Assembly (NCBI GenBank): GCA_965218235.1 | Contig: OZ244595.1 | Span: 1,674,001-1,738,000 of the forward strand | DNA: 64,000 bases | Direction: 5' to 3' | Source: CADCWK01 sp965218235 | GTDB lineage: Bacteria; Chloroflexota; Chloroflexia; Thermomicrobiales; UBA6265 | Shown here: piece by piece, positions 25,509 through 34,022 of the stretch | How the letters are laid out: the number at the start of each line of letters is the position of its first letter | Position numbering within the stretch: position 1 is the stretch's first letter | Notes under the pieces: model-generated | What the model saw: only the letters and a program-made list of their open reading frames with translations | The model's database searches: none | What the model was told of the DNA's origin: nothing | Position numbers and translations under genes: made by a program

Positions 25509-25955
25509 GGTGAGGCTCCTCTCAGGTGCAGGGTGAAAGGTGGGTGATGGTCGGATGGTTCCCGGTTCCGGTCACTCCGGGGAAACCCGATATCCAGAGG
25601 GCCGGTCATCGAAGACGTCCACAGCGGGAACTGGGTTCACCTGACCGCGACCTCTCCCCTTTTCCCCAAGCTTAGCGCCCGGACGTGACAAAGGTGTTAC
25701 GCCGCCATTGATTCACTGCTCGAGCGCCGCAGTTCCGTGGCCTGGTTCCAGTCGGTCGATGCCGGTTCTCCTGGACTCACACCGATCCACCAACGGTCGT
25801 CATGGTGCGTCTCTTCATGTGCATATCGGGCAATGGTGAGCCGTTGTCGCTACCGAGCCGCCAAGCGGAGGGCACACAGACAACGCGCCGATGGCCGCAC
25901 GTCATCACACGTAGCCACCGGCGCGTTGTCTGTGACTGCGCTGAGGACGCTGCGG
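25509..25955. other. Intergenic region with a long hairpin, no other gene
   Basis: About 450 bp between the PH-like gene and the small membrane-protein ORF. Apart from the hairpin at 25875-25934 I see no gene and no strong promoter. Confidence 0.5.
25875..25934 (-). terminator. Long hairpin downstream of the amt / small-ORF pair
   Basis: Arms of 21 bp (25875-25895 with 25914-25934) pair with one mismatch around an 18-nt loop. It begins 22 bp after the stop of the 46-residue ORF, so it most likely ends or protects the amt transcript. No U-tract follows. Confidence 0.6.
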
Positions 25956-26096
25956 CTATGCCGTCTGCGCGACGGACGGCTCGGCTGGCGCCGTCTTGGC
26001 GGTCTCGGTCCGTGCCACGCGCACCTTGCTCTCCGGTCCGGCGATCATTGCGACGATGACGGCGAGGAAGAGGATGAGGGCGATCATCTCGATCAT
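25956..26096 (-). CDS. Small single-TM protein downstream of amt
   Basis: A 46-codon open frame from an ATG at 26096 to a TAG at 25956. The product starts MIEMIALILFLAVIVAMIAG, one clean membrane helix, then has a polar tail rich in Lys, Glu, Thr and Ala (PESKVRVARTETAKTAPAEP). AAAGG lies eight bases before the ATG. It is 102 bp after the amt stop in the same direction and is followed by a long hairpin, which together argue for a real gene. It resembles small regulatory or stabilising membrane peptides in general (KdpF-like in size), but no family is recognised. Confidence 0.6.
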   Translation of the reverse strand: MIEMIALILFLAVIVAMIAGPESKVRVARTETAKTAPAEPSVAQTA

Positions 26097-26162
26097 GGGA
26101 GGAACCTTTCGGGTGTATATGCCGACTCGGAGACTGCATGACCAGGCGAAGTGACGGATTTG

Positions 26163-26186
26163 GCGGGACGTGGAGGGAAGTCCCGC
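26163..26186 (-). terminator. Hairpin after the amt stop codon
   Basis: GCGGGAC and GTCCCGC (7-bp arms, 10-nt loop) lie 13 bp beyond the amt stop, before the small downstream ORF. It lacks a U-tract and may reduce read-through into the small gene. Confidence 0.4.
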
Positions 26187-26198
26187 GCCGACGCGGTG

Positions 26199-27428
26199 TT
26201 AGTCCGCGAGGTTGTAGCCGAACTCCCCGTGAACCGACTCGTCCAGGCCGACGGACTCTTCCGGCTCGGTGACCCGCAGGCCGATCGTCTTGTCGATCGC
26301 CTTGAGGATCACGAATGTCGCGACGCCGGAGAATGCGCCGATGGAGACGATGGCGATGACCTGCGTCCAGAGCTGGCCCGCGTTTCCGTCGAATACGCCG
26401 CTGTAGTCGGCGTTCACGGCGCTATCGGCAAAGAGTCCCGTGGCGAGGGCACCCCAGATCCCACCGATTCCGTGGACGGCGAACACGTCCAGCGCGTCAT
26501 CAACCTTGAGGATGTTCTTGACGAAGCCCAGACCGAAGTAGCAGAGAAGTCCGGCACCGAAGCCGATGACGATTGCCGAGGCAGGGGTCACGAAACCGGC
26601 AGCTGGTGTGATCCCGACCAGACCGGCGACCGCTCCGGCTGCTCCGGCGAGGACACTCGGCTTGCCTTCCCGCAGCCACTGGACGGCCACCCAGCTGATC
26701 GCACCCATGGCCGCCGCCACGTTCGTCACGACGAAGGCATTGGCGGCGATCCCGTTGGCGGCCCAGGCGCTCCCGGCATTGAAGCCGAACCAGCCGAACC
26801 AGAGGAATGAGGCGCCGAGAACGGTGTAGGTCAGGTTATGCGGCTTCGCTTCGGACTTGCCGAAGCTGACACGATGCCCAACCAGCACCGCCGCGACGAC
26901 CGCCGCGATCCCGGACGAGATGTGGACGACCGTCCCGCCGGCGAAGTCAAGCGCACCGCGATCGAATAGCCAGCCGCCCGGCGCCCAGACCCAGTGGCAG
27001 ATCGGGGAGTAGACGAACGTGGACCAGACAAGGGTGAAGACGATCAGCGCCTTGAACTTCAGCCGCTCGGCGAAGGCTCCGGTGATCAGGGCGGTGGTGA
27101 TCGCGGCGAACATGCCCTGATAGACCGCCCAGAGGGAGTGCGGCACGCCGGCGGCGATATACGCTTCATTGGAGGAGACCCCGTTGAAGGCGAACCAGTC
27201 GAGGTTGCCGATGATCCCACCAACGTTTCCGCTGAAGGCAAGCGAGTAGCCCCAGAGCACCCACTGGACGCTCACGATCGCGAGGACCGTGAAGCTGTGC
27301 ATGATCGTCGTCAGCACGTTCTCGCGCCGGACCAGCCCCGAGTAGAAGAATCCCAGAGCCGGGGTCATGATCATGACCAGCGCCGCCGAGATCAGTACCC
27401 AGGCGGTATTACCCGTATCCAGTTCCAT
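26199..27428 (-). CDS. amt: Ammonium transporter, Amt family
   Basis: 409-aa integral membrane ammonium channel. Family signatures are TPALGFFYSGLVRRENVLTTIMHSF in the first helices, DFAGGTVVHISSGIAAVVAA with the conserved Asp and first pore His, and VFAVHGIGGIWGALATGLFA with the second pore His. About 11 helices are expected, and there is no cleavable signal peptide. The ATG at 27428 follows a G-rich stretch (GGGGGGA) by six bases; an upstream extension of the frame is non-coding. No PII (glnB/glnK) gene is adjacent, which is unusual; a 46-residue TM ORF lies downstream instead. An 18-bp inverted repeat lies about 100 bp upstream. Confidence 0.95.
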   Translation of the reverse strand: MELDTGNTAWVLISAALVMIMTPALGFFYSGLVRRENVLTTIMHSFTVLAIVSVQWVLWGYSLAFSGNVGGIIGNLDWFAFNGVSSNEAYIAAGVPHSLWAVYQGMFAAITTALITGAFAERLKFKALIVFTLVWSTFVYSPICHWVWAPGGWLFDRGALDFAGGTVVHISSGIAAVVAAVLVGHRVSFGKSEAKPHNLTYTVLGASFLWFGWFGFNAGSAWAANGIAANAFVVTNVAAAMGAISWVAVQWLREGKPSVLAGAAGAVAGLVGITPAAGFVTPASAIVIGFGAGLLCYFGLGFVKNILKVDDALDVFAVHGIGGIWGALATGLFADSAVNADYSGVFDGNAGQLWTQVIAIVSIGAFSGVATFVILKAIDKTIGLRVTEPEESVGLDESVHGEFGYNLAD

Positions 27429-28079
27429 GGAAAATCCCCCCTGCAGCCAACCATGACCGTGGCGTGGCCCTCCGTCCCGGACGACGACCCGGCGTCGCGC
27501 CCTCGTCTCCGACCTCTTCAACTTCGATGTTGACGTGGATCAACACTACTCACGATCAGACGTCCCCTGTAGGGACAGTCGGACCAGAACCTACCTTCGT
27601 TTGTGGACACTTGGCCCAGTTCCAACGGTCGAGCGGGTTCCTGCCCAGTAGACAGTCGGGACGTTTGGATCACCGCCATGCCCTCCGCTTCACTGTTTAG
27701 GCCGCCTGCCCAGAAGCACTGCCACGCAGCGGGAGGGAGTGGATGGATGGCACAGCCATTCGGGAGTGAGGGTCATCTCGAAGGGCAATGTCGCCTGGGC
27801 ACGAACTCCCGGCCCAGGCAAATCTGTTTCAAGAAGGGACATGCCGCGTAACAACGGGAGCAACGCCCCGTCCTCCTTGTGGACGCAGCTTGCGCGCGGC
27901 GGTCCGTCTGGCTGCCCCGTCCCAGAAGCGGTCAGATTGAGGGGCGGTGGTAAGATACGCCCGCTTTGCCACAACGAAAGCGGCTTTCCGCCGCGCCCAT
28001 CCGGCGCTGAGCGATCGGCCGGATCTGACGTCCGGCTGGCCGGCAAGCGTATGACCCGTCCATGTCTCAAGGAGTAACG
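27429..28079. other. Intergenic region between amt and the GT-C glycosyltransferase genes
   Basis: 651 bp with no convincing gene. It holds the inverted repeat at 27528-27545, a smaller GTCCC-N5-GGGAC repeat at 27562-27576, a hairpin (8-bp arms GCCTGGGC/GCCCAGGC, 27793-27819) followed by a short T-containing stretch, and a TAAGAT -10-like hexamer near 27951 without a -35. Confidence 0.45.
27528..27545. promoter_or_regulatory. Operator-like inverted repeat upstream of amt
   Basis: TGTTGA-N6-TCAACA has perfect 6-bp arms and lies about 100 bp before the amt start. Position and symmetry suggest a binding site for a dimeric nitrogen regulator. It does not match the NtcA or GlnR consensus I know. 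Confidence 0.4.
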
Positions 28080-30611
28080 GTGGTTCACGAGATCCCGGCC
28101 CCCGGCGGCGCCACGTCGACACTCGAGACGCCCGTCCTCGCGGCGCGGCGCATCCAGTCCGAGCAACCGACGGAACACTTCCCCGTCCGGGCGACCGCCA
28201 TCCGACATCGAATCCAGACCATCACCGTCGAGCAGGGAGCGTGGGTCCTCCTGCTGCTCCTCGCCGCCCTCTCCCGCTTCTGGGACCTCGGCTCCCGCGC
28301 CCTCATGCACGACGAGTCCATCCACACCTATTACTCATGGCTACTCTTCCGCGGCGACGGCTACACCCACGATCCCCTCTCTCATGGCCCCTTCCTCTTC
28401 CACGCCAACGCCCTGGTCTACTTCCTCCTCGGCGACTCCGACGCCACCTCCCGCGTCATGCCCGCCCTGTTCGGCCTCCTCCTCGTCGCCGCCCCCTGGT
28501 TCCTCCGAAGTCCCCGCCACCTCGGCCGCTTCGGCGCCCTCGCCGCCGGGTCCTTCCTGCTCCTCTCCCCCGCCCTGCTCTACTACACCCGCTTCATCCG
28601 CCACGACCCCTATACCGTCGTCGGCACCCTCTTCCTCCTGATCGCGCTCTTCCGCTTCATCGAACACCCCCAGCGCCGCTGGCTCGTCCTCGGCGGCGCC
28701 ATGCTCGGCCTCCTCGCTACCAACCACGAGATCGTCTTCGCCCTCGCCGCCCTCTTCGCCGGGCTGCTCGCCCTCGCCCTGCTCGCCGGACCGCTCCGCC
28801 CCCTGATCCCGGTCGTGCTGGGCGGCGGCGGCCTCGGCGGCCTCGTCCTGCTGCTCCACCGCGCCCGTCCCGCCGCGCTCGGCGGTCCGCTGCCCGCCAT
28901 CCCCTGGGACCGCTCCGGTCCGCCCGCCCTCCAGCCCACCCCCGCCCACCAGCGCCAGTTCTACACGGACCTGCTCAGCCATCCCCTGATCCTGAGCCTG
29001 CTCGCGGTGCTGGTGCTCACCCTCGTCGCCGCCTGGCTCGTGCTGCGCCGGCTGACGCTGCCCGACGCCAAGGCGCCCGACGCCGCCGGCTCCCCGACCG
29101 GCTGGGTGGCGGTCCGGTTCCACGACGCCGCGCCGGGCACGATCGGGGCGGCCGTCCGGGCGGCCTGGGCCGACCGGGTCGGGCTGCAGCTGGCGGTGCT
29201 GGTGGCGGGGGTAATCGGGGTGACGCTGTTCACGACCGTCTTCACGAACCTGGGCGGGCTGGCGACGGGGACGGTGGCGACGGACGGGACGCTGCTGTAC
29301 TGGCTGGGGCAGCAGGGCGTGCGGCGGGGGGAGCAGCCGTGGTTCTACTTCCTGGTGCTGGCGCCGCCGTACGAGCTGGTGGCGCTGGGGCTGGGGCTGC
29401 CGGCGATCGCCCTAGTACTCTGGCGCGGCGTGAGAGTGGCGTTGCGGCGGCGGCGGTTCGCCGCCGACCCGGCGCTGACGTTCCGCCTCTTTCTGGTGGG
29501 CTGGGCAGTGGGGATCACGCTGGCGCTCTCGTATGCGGGGGAGAAGATGCCGTGGCTGATCGTGCATCTGACGCTGCCGCTGCTGCTGCTGGCCGCGAGT
29601 CTGGTCAACGAGCTCCTCGCCCGGTGGCGAATCGGCCGCCCGACCGTCGCCACCAGCACTGAACCAGTCCGTCCTGTCACCCGACGATTCACCCGACCCG
29701 GTGGGCTGACGAGTCGCTGGCTGTTGCCCGTCGTTGGCGGTGGGCTGGTCGTCCTTGGCGGGGCGTGGCTGCTGACCGCCGCCCGGCTCACCGCTCCCCG
29801 ATTCGTCGAGACCGGAAATCAGGTCACCGAGGTGATCGCGCCAGCCAACCTCGCTGACTGGTGGCGGCTCGTCGTCCCACCGGTCGCCGCGGTCGTCCTG
29901 ATCGGGCTGGCCGTCTGGCTCGGCGGCGCAACCCGGGCGGCTCGCGCCACGATGGCTGCCCTCGTGGTTGGGCTGCTGCTGCTGCAGGTCCACGCCGGCT
30001 TCCGACTCAGCTACACCGACGGCGATGTCGCCCGCGACAGTCTGATCTACAACACCACCACCCCGGATGTGTCCCGGATGGTCTCGGACCTCGAGCGGCT
30101 CTCCTACGAGATCAACGGTGACCGCAGCCTCGCCATCCAGTACGGCGACGACGTCAACTGGCCGCTGTACTGGTACCTGCGAAACTTCGACGGCGGTTTC
30201 TACGATGCGAGCGTGAAGCCGACTGCCGATACGCCGATCATCATTTTGCCGTCGAAGGCCGCCGGTCAGTACCGCGATCAGCTCAGCGGGACCTACACCG
30301 AGCAACAGTACGTCCTACGCTGGCACGAGCCCGAGAGCGCGATCTACCGCAACTTCGCCATTGCCCCGGAACTCCCGCCTGGCCGCTCGGCCTGGCGAAA
30401 CATCGAAGATCCCCATGGGATCGGCGCGATCCTCGGTTCCATCTGGGACAGCGTCATGACCCAGACGAATGCCGCCGGTCAGCAACGGCTCTGGCGGATC
30501 ATCTTCTTCCGGGAGATGCCTGAACCGACGATCAACTTCGGGTACTCGATCTTCGTCAGAAACGACCTCGTCCCAACCTACAACACGATCCACTATGACG
30601 AACCACGCTAG
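28080..30611 (+). CDS. GT-C membrane glycosyltransferase, TIGR03663 family
   Basis: 843-aa multi-pass membrane protein. After a cytoplasmic N-terminus the first helix leads into ALMHDESIHTYYSWLLF, the acidic loop motif (Asp-Glu) expected in GT-C enzymes that use lipid-linked sugars, then YTHDPLSHGPFLFHANALVYFLLGDSDATSR, typical of TIGR03663. About 11-13 helices follow. A C-terminal soluble domain (about residue 660 on) contains QYGDDVNWPLYWYLRNFDG and ends near FFREMPEP. I chose the GTG at 28080, with AAGGAG five bases upstream; an ATG at 28062 lies before that site. Probable role: sugar transfer to a protein or envelope polymer outside the membrane. Codon composition switches from C-rich to G-rich inside the gene. 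Confidence 0.85.
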   Translation: MVHEIPAPGGATSTLETPVLAARRIQSEQPTEHFPVRATAIRHRIQTITVEQGAWVLLLLLAALSRFWDLGSRALMHDESIHTYYSWLLFRGDGYTHDPLSHGPFLFHANALVYFLLGDSDATSRVMPALFGLLLVAAPWFLRSPRHLGRFGALAAGSFLLLSPALLYYTRFIRHDPYTVVGTLFLLIALFRFIEHPQRRWLVLGGAMLGLLATNHEIVFALAALFAGLLALALLAGPLRPLIPVVLGGGGLGGLVLLLHRARPAALGGPLPAIPWDRSGPPALQPTPAHQRQFYTDLLSHPLILSLLAVLVLTLVAAWLVLRRLTLPDAKAPDAAGSPTGWVAVRFHDAAPGTIGAAVRAAWADRVGLQLAVLVAGVIGVTLFTTVFTNLGGLATGTVATDGTLLYWLGQQGVRRGEQPWFYFLVLAPPYELVALGLGLPAIALVLWRGVRVALRRRRFAADPALTFRLFLVGWAVGITLALSYAGEKMPWLIVHLTLPLLLLAASLVNELLARWRIGRPTVATSTEPVRPVTRRFTRPGGLTSRWLLPVVGGGLVVLGGAWLLTAARLTAPRFVETGNQVTEVIAPANLADWWRLVVPPVAAVVLIGLAVWLGGATRAARATMAALVVGLLLLQVHAGFRLSYTDGDVARDSLIYNTTTPDVSRMVSDLERLSYEINGDRSLAIQYGDDVNWPLYWYLRNFDGGFYDASVKPTADTPIIILPSKAAGQYRDQLSGTYTEQQYVLRWHEPESAIYRNFAIAPELPPGRSAWRNIEDPHGIGAILGSIWDSVMTQTNAAGQQRLWRIIFFREMPEPTINFGYSIFVRNDLVPTYNTIHYDEPR

Positions 30612-30685
30612 CGATTCCAGACCGATTCCGTTCCATGTCCTGAAGCCTGCCGCCAATCGCACCCAAGACACCAGGAGAAGACGAC

Positions 30686-33600
30686 GTGCAGACGCCGTTG
30701 CCCGGCTCATCCGTCCAGCCCACGTTCCGCGAGCAGGAATCACCGACACATGGCCTCCTGGACCGGACGATCAGCCTCTCGGGCATATCGCTCTATAGCG
30801 TCGCATGGCTGGTGATCGGCCTCATTGCCGTCGCGCTCCGGCTCATCCACCTCGACCGTTTTGCCCTCTCGCCCTCCGAGGCAATGCTGGCCTTCGACGG
30901 CTGGAACCTCTACAGCGGGACTCCACTCGACCCGGGCCAGTCGCTGCCGAACACTCAACCGCTGATCGTGCTTCTCGAGTCTCTGTCGTTCTTCCTGTTC
31001 GGCGCCAACGACGTCGCCGCCCGGATCTTCCCGGCGCTGGCCGGCATCGCGTTCTTCCCGGTGGTCGCGATGCTCCGGCCGGTCGTCGGCCGGGCAGCCA
31101 CGATCGGGATGGCGCTCTTCGTCGCGATCTCGCCGACCATGGTCTACACGTCGCGGCTGGTCGATGGCAACATCCTGCTCGCCCTGTCAGCGCTGCTGAT
31201 CGTCGTGGCAGTTTGCCGGGCCGGGGTAGCAGTACGCTCGGGTGGTCGGGTCGGGCGCTGGGCCGCCACGGCCGGTCTGAGCCTGGCGCTCCTGCTGGCC
31301 AGCGGGCCGGAATCGGTCTCGATCCTGATCGCTCTCGCCGTTGGGCTCATTGTCTCGGTCGTGCTCGATCCGGACCGGGCGACCGTCACGGCTGGGGACA
31401 GAGCACACCATCAGCCCGCCCCGTCCCGCAACTCGCTTACGCTCGGAATCAGCTCCCTGACCACGGTGCCAGCCAATCTGATCGTCGTCCTGGTCGCGTT
31501 CGTCATCACGGCCCTGACGATCTTCACCCGCCTCTTTAGCGACCTCTCCGCGATCGCTGGCCTCGGCGACCTCTTCGTCGACTGGGGTCGTCTGATCGGA
31601 TCCGGCGCTCCGGCGGTCCCGACTCAGTACTACCTGCTGGTCGTCCTGCTCTACGAACTCCTTGCGCTGGTCTTCGCGGTGGTCGGAATCACGATGCCGC
31701 GCCCCGGCGACGCGGTCCCCGAACCAGACGACCGGAACCCCGACGTTCATCTCCAGTGGCCCTTCTTTGTCGGCTGGTTCGCGGGGACGCTCGTCCTGTT
31801 CGCCTTCAGCAGTGGTCGAGACGCGAACGGCACCATCCAGGTCGTGCTGCCGCTCCTCCTGATCGCCGGCATCGGGCTGGGCCGACTCGTCGAAACGATC
31901 GACTGGCGGGCCGTCAGCCGCGGCGGAGCCTTCCTCCTGATCGGCGCGGCGCTCGGGATCGTCGCCGGGCTGGTGGCGACGGCCGTCCTGGCGAGTGACG
32001 GGGAGCGGGCCAGCGCCAGCACGTCGTCCGCAGTCCTGCAGATCGTCGTCGTCCTGGTCATGGTCGTCGGCGGGATGATCTACTTGTCCATCGCCGTCGC
32101 CGGCAACCTCCGTCGCCAGGGTTACCCGATCCAGTTCGGCCGGATGATCCTGATCGCCGTCCTGCTCCTGCTGGGAGCGATCACGATCCGATCGACCACC
32201 GAGCTCAACTCCTACAACCTCGCCAGCGGCGACGAGCTGATCGCCCAACAGACGCCGACGGAGGCCGTCCCGGCGCTGGTCAACCGGCTGAAGGTCCTGT
32301 CCCGCGACGTCAGCGTCAACCGGACCGACGTCACGGATCCCCTTGGACAGCACAGCCTGCGGCTCCTGATCGACCCGTCGGTCGAGTGGCCGTTCCGTTG
32401 GTACTTCCGCGAATACACCGCCCTGACGATCGGACCGCCCAGCGACGCCACGGCGGTGGACGCCGAAGTCATCATCGGTCCCGAGGGCAGCGCGGTCGAC
32501 AGCGCCGGCTACACCCCGCAGACGTACACGTTCCTCAATCGGGTACCGGCCGCCTACGCGCAGCCCAGCTTCGGCGACGTCCTCCGCAACGTCTTCGTAC
32601 CGACGAACTGGGACACCGGAACCCGGTTCCTGTTCTTCCGTGAGCTCCAGGAGCCGGCCGTACCAACGAGCCTGGTCGTCGGCTACGACTCCAGCCTCAG
32701 CACCCGCCTGTTCCAGACGTCGGCTCCGACCAACCTCTTCTCGCAGTCCGGGTTCGGCAGCGGCGACGGGCAAGTGAACGAGCCAAGAGGGATCGCCGTC
32801 TCGAACGACGGCGAGACGATCTACGTCGTCGACTCGCTCAATGCCCGCGTCGAGCTCTTCGACCCGGCCGGCACCTTCATCAGTTCGTGGGGCGGGGTGA
32901 ACAGCGCCAGCGACCTGACGCTTGGTTTGTTCCAGCCGTCCGACACGGCGACGTTCGGCGCCGGCGACATCGTCTCGGGCCCCAACGACCTGGTCTACGT
33001 GGCCGATACCTGGAACCACGTCGTCGTCGTCGTCTCCCCGGACGGTGAGGTGATCCGGAGCATCGGTGTCCCCGGCGAGCCGGTCGACCTCGGCGACGAC
33101 CCAGCCAACGTCGGGGCCGAGCCCGGTACCTTCTTCGGGCCGCGGGCGGTGGCTGTCACCGATAGCGAAATCTACGTCACCGATACCGGGAACGAGCGGA
33201 TCCAGGTCTTCGGTCTGGATGGAACGTTCCTTCGCGCCTTCGGCGGATTCGGCACGGAGCCAGGGCACCTGATCGAGCCGGTCGGCGTCGCGGTCGACGA
33301 ATCGGGAATCGTCTACGTCGCTGACTCCGGCAACGCCCGGATCAGTGTCTTCTCGTCCGACGGCACCCCGCTGACCCAGTGGCCGGTCGACGAGTGGTCG
33401 GACTACCGGTACGACCCGGCGACGGACTTCCGCCCCAACTTCGAACCCAATCTCTTCGCCGGTCCGGACGGCCTGATCTACGTGACGTCCCGCATCACCT
33501 CGTCGGTTCTCGTCTTCACGCCCGATGGGCAGCGGGTCGGCAACCTGACCGCCATCGGCGGTCAGGACCTCCTCGCGCCCGTCGGGATCACCATCTCCGA

Positions 33601-33868
33601 TGATGGCAATCTTTACGTCACGGACGTCGAGGCGAACGATGTCCTTCAGGAGCCGATAAGCCAGCTCGGTCTCGACGTCAGGCAACCGCCTCCGATCGAC
33701 GCGACACCCGAGAACGTGACCGGAGCGACCCCGGCCGCCTCCGATCTGGCGCCGCGGCCGTCTGGGTCGGATCAACCGGTCCGATCGCTGCCGATTTTGG
33801 CGACTCCGGAAATCGGCACGCCAGCCGCGACGCCGGCCGATGTCGCGACGCCGGTCCAGTCAACTTGA
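30686..33868 (+). CDS. GT-C glycosyltransferase paralogue fused to an NHL beta-propeller
   Basis: 1060-aa protein, 74 bp downstream of its paralogue. Residues 30 to about 510 form a GT-C membrane domain, but the first loop reads LSPSEAMLAFDGW: the Glu is kept and the Asp of the usual HDE is Ser. A soluble domain like that of the upstream gene follows (DPSVEWPFRWYFREY, ending FFRELQEP). From about residue 690 there are five NHL-type repeats, e.g. NEPRGIAVSNDGETIYVVDS, GPRAVAVTDSEIYVTDTGNERIQVF and IEPVGVAVDESGIVYVADSGNARISVF. The C-terminus is a Thr/Pro/Ala-rich tail. The GTG at 30686 has AGGAG eight bases upstream. It could be a sugar transferase with a surface-binding propeller, or a catalytically impaired partner of the upstream enzyme. 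Confidence 0.85.
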   Translation: MQTPLPGSSVQPTFREQESPTHGLLDRTISLSGISLYSVAWLVIGLIAVALRLIHLDRFALSPSEAMLAFDGWNLYSGTPLDPGQSLPNTQPLIVLLESLSFFLFGANDVAARIFPALAGIAFFPVVAMLRPVVGRAATIGMALFVAISPTMVYTSRLVDGNILLALSALLIVVAVCRAGVAVRSGGRVGRWAATAGLSLALLLASGPESVSILIALAVGLIVSVVLDPDRATVTAGDRAHHQPAPSRNSLTLGISSLTTVPANLIVVLVAFVITALTIFTRLFSDLSAIAGLGDLFVDWGRLIGSGAPAVPTQYYLLVVLLYELLALVFAVVGITMPRPGDAVPEPDDRNPDVHLQWPFFVGWFAGTLVLFAFSSGRDANGTIQVVLPLLLIAGIGLGRLVETIDWRAVSRGGAFLLIGAALGIVAGLVATAVLASDGERASASTSSAVLQIVVVLVMVVGGMIYLSIAVAGNLRRQGYPIQFGRMILIAVLLLLGAITIRSTTELNSYNLASGDELIAQQTPTEAVPALVNRLKVLSRDVSVNRTDVTDPLGQHSLRLLIDPSVEWPFRWYFREYTALTIGPPSDATAVDAEVIIGPEGSAVDSAGYTPQTYTFLNRVPAAYAQPSFGDVLRNVFVPTNWDTGTRFLFFRELQEPAVPTSLVVGYDSSLSTRLFQTSAPTNLFSQSGFGSGDGQVNEPRGIAVSNDGETIYVVDSLNARVELFDPAGTFISSWGGVNSASDLTLGLFQPSDTATFGAGDIVSGPNDLVYVADTWNHVVVVVSPDGEVIRSIGVPGEPVDLGDDPANVGAEPGTFFGPRAVAVTDSEIYVTDTGNERIQVFGLDGTFLRAFGGFGTEPGHLIEPVGVAVDESGIVYVADSGNARISVFSSDGTPLTQWPVDEWSDYRYDPATDFRPNFEPNLFAGPDGLIYVTSRITSSVLVFTPDGQRVGNLTAIGGQDLLAPVGITISDDGNLYVTDVEANDVLQEPISQLGLDVRQPPPIDATPENVTGATPAASDLAPRPSGSDQPVRSLPILATPEIGTPAATPADVATPVQST

Positions 33869-33956
33869 GGGGCGACGGAGTGCCGGTACGCTGACAGCCC
33901 TCCCGGTGGTCGAAGCCGGTGCGGAGGAGCGCTTCGAACGGTGCGTCGACAAGCAA

Positions 33957-34001
33957 GAACGGGCGGACGAAATGAATCGTCCGCCCGTTCGGCTATCTTT
34001 T
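33957..34001. terminator. Bidirectional terminator
   Basis: A perfect 14-bp GC-rich stem (33957-33970 with 33977-33990) with a six-base loop lies between the convergent NHL-fusion and lipoprotein genes. On the plus strand it is followed by GGCTATCTTTT; on the minus strand by TTGCTTGT. Confidence 0.8.
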
Positions 34002-34022
34002 GGCCCGACAGTAACCGGTGGG

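Noticed and set aside
31187..33775. 862-codon open frame on the minus strand
   Set aside because: Antisense to the GT-C/NHL fusion gene; composition and lack of a start signal mark it as a shadow.
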